From Actinomycetota bacterium (GTDB lineage Bacteria > Actinomycetota > Actinomycetes > Mycobacteriales > Micromonosporaceae): 6,372 nucleotides of DNA. The notes below the pieces were generated by a model. The model was not told the origin of the DNA, searched no databases, and saw only the letters and a list, made by a program, of their open reading frames with translations. Numbering within the stretch: position 1 is the stretch's first letter; every line of letters starts with the position of its first letter. The DNA is taken from assembly GCA_005885115.1 (NCBI GenBank), contig VAXX01000374.1, positions 1 to 6,372 of the forward strand, read 5' to 3'. The position numbers and the translations under genes were made by a program. This document shows positions 4,262 through 6,372 of the stretch, in pieces.

Positions 4262-5707
4262 GTGACCACCACCCCGGTACGACCCCGGCCCGCGCTCGCT
4301 CCGCAACTGGTACACCGGCCGGAGCTGCTGCGCATCCTCGCGATCACGGTCGGTGCGCTGGTGTTCGGGATACTGCTCGTACTCGTGCGGGTGCAGTGGG
4401 TACCGCTGGAGTCGGTGGACCAGGGGCTGGCCGCGGACCTCAACCGGGTGGTCTCCGGCGACCTGACACTGGTACGCACCATGGGGTTCCTCAGCCGGGT
4501 CGGCAGCACCGCGGTGCTGACCTGGCTGGTCGTCATCGCCACCGTGCTGTTGCTGGTCCGCCGCCGGTACCGGCTGGCCGGCTACCTGCCGGTGACCGGG
4601 ATCGGCGCGCTGATCCTGGATCCGGCGGTCAAGGCCGCCGTCGGCCGGCTGCGTCCGGTCGTCACGCACCCGGTGGCGCCCGGCGCCGGGTTCAGCTTCC
4701 CGAGTGGGCACGCGCTGGGTTCCAGCGTGGTGTACGGGGCGCTGCTGCTCGTGTTCGCGCCGGCGCTGACCCGCCGGTGGCGTACCCCGGTGATCGCCCT
4801 GGTCGGGCTCCTCGTCGTGGCGATCGGGTTCAGCCGGCTGGCGCTGGGCGTGCACTTCCTCTCCGACGTGCTGGGCGCCTGGGCGTTGGGCATCGTGTGG
4901 CTCGGGATCACCGCGTACGCCTTCGAGGTGTGGCGGCTGCGGACCGGCCACCGGGCGACCGAGCCGGTCGCCGAGGGTCTGGAGCCGGAGGCCGCCGACG
5001 ACCTGCGCCTGACCCGGCCGGTGGTACGTCCCGCGGAGGTACCGGGCCGGTGGGCCGTCCCGGGCGGGATCGTGGCGTGGGTACTCGTCTTCGGCGTCCT
5101 GTACGCCATCGGTACGCCCCTGGCGCACTACCAGAAGGGCAACGGCGACATCCTCGGCGACCACGCCGTCCCGCACTGGTTCGCCGCGCACCGTACCCCG
5201 GGGCTGACCCGGATCGCGTTGCTGGGCGGGCAGGCCGGCAACACCCACCTGATCCTCGCCGCCGGACTCGTCGGCGGAGCGCTCGCGCTGGCCGCGATCC
5301 GGCTCTGGCGCCCGGTGGTGTTCCTCGTTCTGACGATGCTCGGCGAGCTCAGCCTGTTCCTGGCGGTACAGGCGCTGACCGACCGGCCCCGGCCGGACGT
5401 ACCAAAGATCGACGTGCAGGTACCCACGTCCAGTTTCCCGTCCGGGCACGTGGCGGCGACCCTCTGCCTGTACGCCGGCTTCGTGATCCTGGCCTGGCCG
5501 CGGACCCGCGCGTGGTGGCGCTGGGCACTGGTCGCGTTGGCGGTGTTGATGCCGTTGTGGGTCGCGCTGTCCCGGCTGTACCAGGGTGAGCACCACCCGA
5601 CCGACATCCTGGCCAGCGTCCTGCTCGCGGCCGGCTGGCTGACCGCGATGGTCTACCTGATCCGGCCGAACTCCGACGTGGCGTCCCGCTCCGTTCAGGG
5701 ACGGTGA
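4262..5707 (+). CDS. Tandem double-PAP2 membrane phosphatase-like protein
   Basis: 481 residues, a polytopic membrane protein with two complete type-2 phosphatidic acid phosphatase (PAP2) units, double the usual single-domain length. Unit 1 has K124-x6-RP132, PSGH at 147-150 and SR191-192-x5-H198-x3-D202. Unit 2 has Q370-x6-RP378 (the usual Lys is Gln), PSGH at 393-396 and SR437-438-x5-H444-x3-D448. H150/H198 and H396/H444 are the expected catalytic histidines. Family members dephosphorylate lipid phosphates or polyprenyl (undecaprenyl) pyrophosphate at the membrane. The units are joined by a charged linker (about 226-263). Membrane segments are seen near 27-44, 83-100, 105-121, 176-190, 203-220, 265-283, 328-346, 352-370, 398-412 and 420-436. 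GTG 4262 is the only reasonable start; its ribosome site is weak (GGGTAAGTGG). The natural substrate is unknown. Confidence 0.92.
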   Translation: MTTTPVRPRPALAPQLVHRPELLRILAITVGALVFGILLVLVRVQWVPLESVDQGLAADLNRVVSGDLTLVRTMGFLSRVGSTAVLTWLVVIATVLLLVRRRYRLAGYLPVTGIGALILDPAVKAAVGRLRPVVTHPVAPGAGFSFPSGHALGSSVVYGALLLVFAPALTRRWRTPVIALVGLLVVAIGFSRLALGVHFLSDVLGAWALGIVWLGITAYAFEVWRLRTGHRATEPVAEGLEPEAADDLRLTRPVVRPAEVPGRWAVPGGIVAWVLVFGVLYAIGTPLAHYQKGNGDILGDHAVPHWFAAHRTPGLTRIALLGGQAGNTHLILAAGLVGGALALAAIRLWRPVVFLVLTMLGELSLFLAVQALTDRPRPDVPKIDVQVPTSSFPSGHVAATLCLYAGFVILAWPRTRAWWRWALVALAVLMPLWVALSRLYQGEHHPTDILASVLLAAGWLTAMVYLIRPNSDVASRSVQGR

Positions 5708-5733
5708 CCGGCCTGCCGCCGGGCGGAAACCGT
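5701..5733 (+). terminator. Weak two-part hairpin after PAP2 gene
   Basis: ACGGT (5701-5705) can pair with ACCGT (5729-5733), enclosing CCGGC (5708-5712) and GCCGG (5718-5722) around CTGCC. An AT-rich run, CAAATATTTTATG, follows a few bases later. The structure overlaps the stop codon and has internal gaps, so it is only a candidate terminator. Confidence 0.3.
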
Positions 5734-5854
5734 GGCAAATATTTTATGACCCCCGATCGGTACCGCATCCGACCTGCTTGTGCACGTAGACAACCGTTTG
5801 CAGAAGTTGCAGTCCGGCACCCGGCCGTCCCCAGGCGCCCGCCGATCTTCCGTG

Positions 5855-5895
5855 GCATTGAACTTCCTCGATCACAGGGGTAGAACGTCGCAAAG
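5855..5895 (+). promoter_or_regulatory. Promoter/operator element shared with the left-edge paralogue (right copy)
   Basis: GCATTGA-N5-CTCGATC-N14-TCGCAAAG aligns without gaps to the minus-strand copy at 616..576. TTGAAC (5858-5863) and TAGAAC (5881-5886) are separated by 17 bp, a good vegetative-type promoter. A start near the TCGCAAAG block would give a leader of about 27 nt. Upstream of it, similarity continues weakly as GAyCyTCC. The conserved blocks between and after the hexamers suggest a regulator site in addition to polymerase contacts. Confidence 0.65.
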
Positions 5896-5909
5896 AGCAC
5901 TGCCGATGT

Positions 5910-5914
5910 GGAGG
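5910..5914 (+). promoter_or_regulatory. Ribosome binding site of right discoidin gene
   Basis: GGAGG lies 5 nt before ATG 5920 and fixes the start of the right-edge gene. Confidence 0.85.
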
Positions 5915-5919
5915 TTTGC

Positions 5920-6372
5920 ATGAGAGGGCGGATCAAAGGACTCGCGGTGGTATCCAGCGCCGCGTTACTGCTGGCGGGAGGGGTGACCACCGCCGTCGTG
6001 GCGAATGCGGCGACAGCTCCCGTACTGCTGTCCCGAGGCAAGCCGGTCACGGCATCGTCGACGGGTGGGACCCAGTTCGCCGCGAAGAACGCGGTGGACG
6101 GAAACTCGGCCACCCGGTGGGCGAGCGCGGCGGGCAAGGACCCGTCCTGGATCTACGTGGACCTGGGCGCGACGGCGCACATCACCCGGGTGCGGTTGCA
6201 GTGGGACAAGTCCTGTGCGGTGTCGTACCGCATCGAGACGTCCGCCGACCACGCGACCTGGACCTCGATCTTCAGTACCACCAAGGGCAAGGGCGGGGTC
6301 GAGGACCTGACCACGCTGTCGGGCACCGGCCGGTACGTGCGGATGTTCGGCATCAAGCGGTGCCGCGCGGAC
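5920..6372 (+). CDS. Secreted discoidin (F5/8 type C / CBM32-like) domain protein, N-terminal part
   Basis: Partial gene: 151 codons are seen and it is open at the right edge. Residues 1-30 are a signal peptide (MRGRIK, a hydrophobic core, ANA cleavage motif at 28-30). The discoidin domain begins near 36 and is cut just after KRCRAD at 146-151, about 17 residues before the domain end expected from the left copy. Shared landmarks are NAVDG (57-61), TRWAS (65-69), DPSWIYVDLGATAHIT (74-89), WDKSCAV (95-101) and YVRMFG (139-144). C99 and C148 match the conserved pair of the left paralogue, but the left copy's extra Cys pair is replaced by TQF (51-53). Hand alignment gives 89 identities in about 115 positions. 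Discoidin domains bind glycans or surfaces outside the cell. What follows is outside the window; by analogy a linker and another domain are likely. Confidence 0.88.
   Translation, partial: MRGRIKGLAVVSSAALLLAGGVTTAVVANAATAPVLLSRGKPVTASSTGGTQFAAKNAVDGNSATRWASAAGKDPSWIYVDLGATAHITRVRLQWDKSCAVSYRIETSADHATWTSIFSTTKGKGGVEDLTTLSGTGRYVRMFGIKRCRAD

Noticed and set aside
2032..4542. Very long minus-strand open frame opposite the BNR gene
   Set aside because: It is an antisense shadow of the BNR and PAP2 genes with low-complexity composition and no motifs.
4181..5596. Minus-strand open frame opposite the double-PAP2 gene
   Set aside because: It is rich in Gln, Arg, Pro and His without domains; the plus-strand PAP2 motifs clearly define the real frame.
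5735..5750. AT-rich AAATATTT palindrome as an origin or operator
   Set aside because: It is a single short self-complementary run after the PAP2 stop with no repeats around it. It may be a terminator tail or an UP-like element, but nothing supports a specific call.
552..5920. The block between the discoidin genes as a transposon or genomic island
   Set aside because: There is no transposase, integrase, tRNA end or flanking target duplication, and the interior genes have the same composition and are housekeeping types. The inverted similarity comes from coding paralogues and their promoters.

Overview
The window is GC-rich throughout (well over 65% by eye). It shows the strong G/C third-position bias of a high-GC actinomycete, and GTAC tetranucleotides are unusually common. 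Codon use, long secreted carbohydrate-active-type proteins with discoidin domains, a GGQ rescue factor, DUF1206 and a double PAP2 protein fit Micromonosporaceae (Micromonospora-like). That placement is inferred from style, not from a marker gene.

Layout, left to right. (1) 552..1, minus: N-terminal part of a secreted discoidin (F5/8 type C, CBM32-like) protein running off the left edge. (2) 553-826: intergenic region with a promoter-like element and short direct repeats. (3) 827-1033, plus: a 68-residue acidic protein of unknown function, convergent with (4) 1291..1088, minus, a CspA-type cold-shock protein; a strong hairpin terminator lies between them. (5) 1292-1498: structured csp leader/divergent intergenic region with three inverted repeats and a possible 16-codon leader peptide. 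(6) 1499-1924, plus: ArfB-type ribosome rescue hydrolase. (7) 2023-3327, plus: secreted BNR_4-type beta-propeller protein, likely polysaccharide-acting, preceded by a LacI-family-like operator. (8) 4184..3357, minus: DUF1206 six-helix membrane protein, divergent across 77 bp from (9) 4262-5707, plus: membrane protein with two PAP2 phosphatase domains. A near-perfect 23-bp dyad sits between 8 and 9. (10) 5920-6372, plus: N-terminal part of a second discoidin protein running off the right edge.

The most striking property is symmetry. The two edge genes are close paralogues (about three quarters identical by hand alignment), they point outward in opposite directions, and each carries the same 41-bp upstream element at nearly the same distance from its start codon. 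This suggests a co-regulated secreted adhesin/enzyme pair bracketing unrelated housekeeping genes. The interior splits into stress/translation functions (csp, arfB), one secreted carbohydrate-active candidate, and a divergent membrane pair. No mobile element, tRNA, rRNA or CRISPR array was seen.
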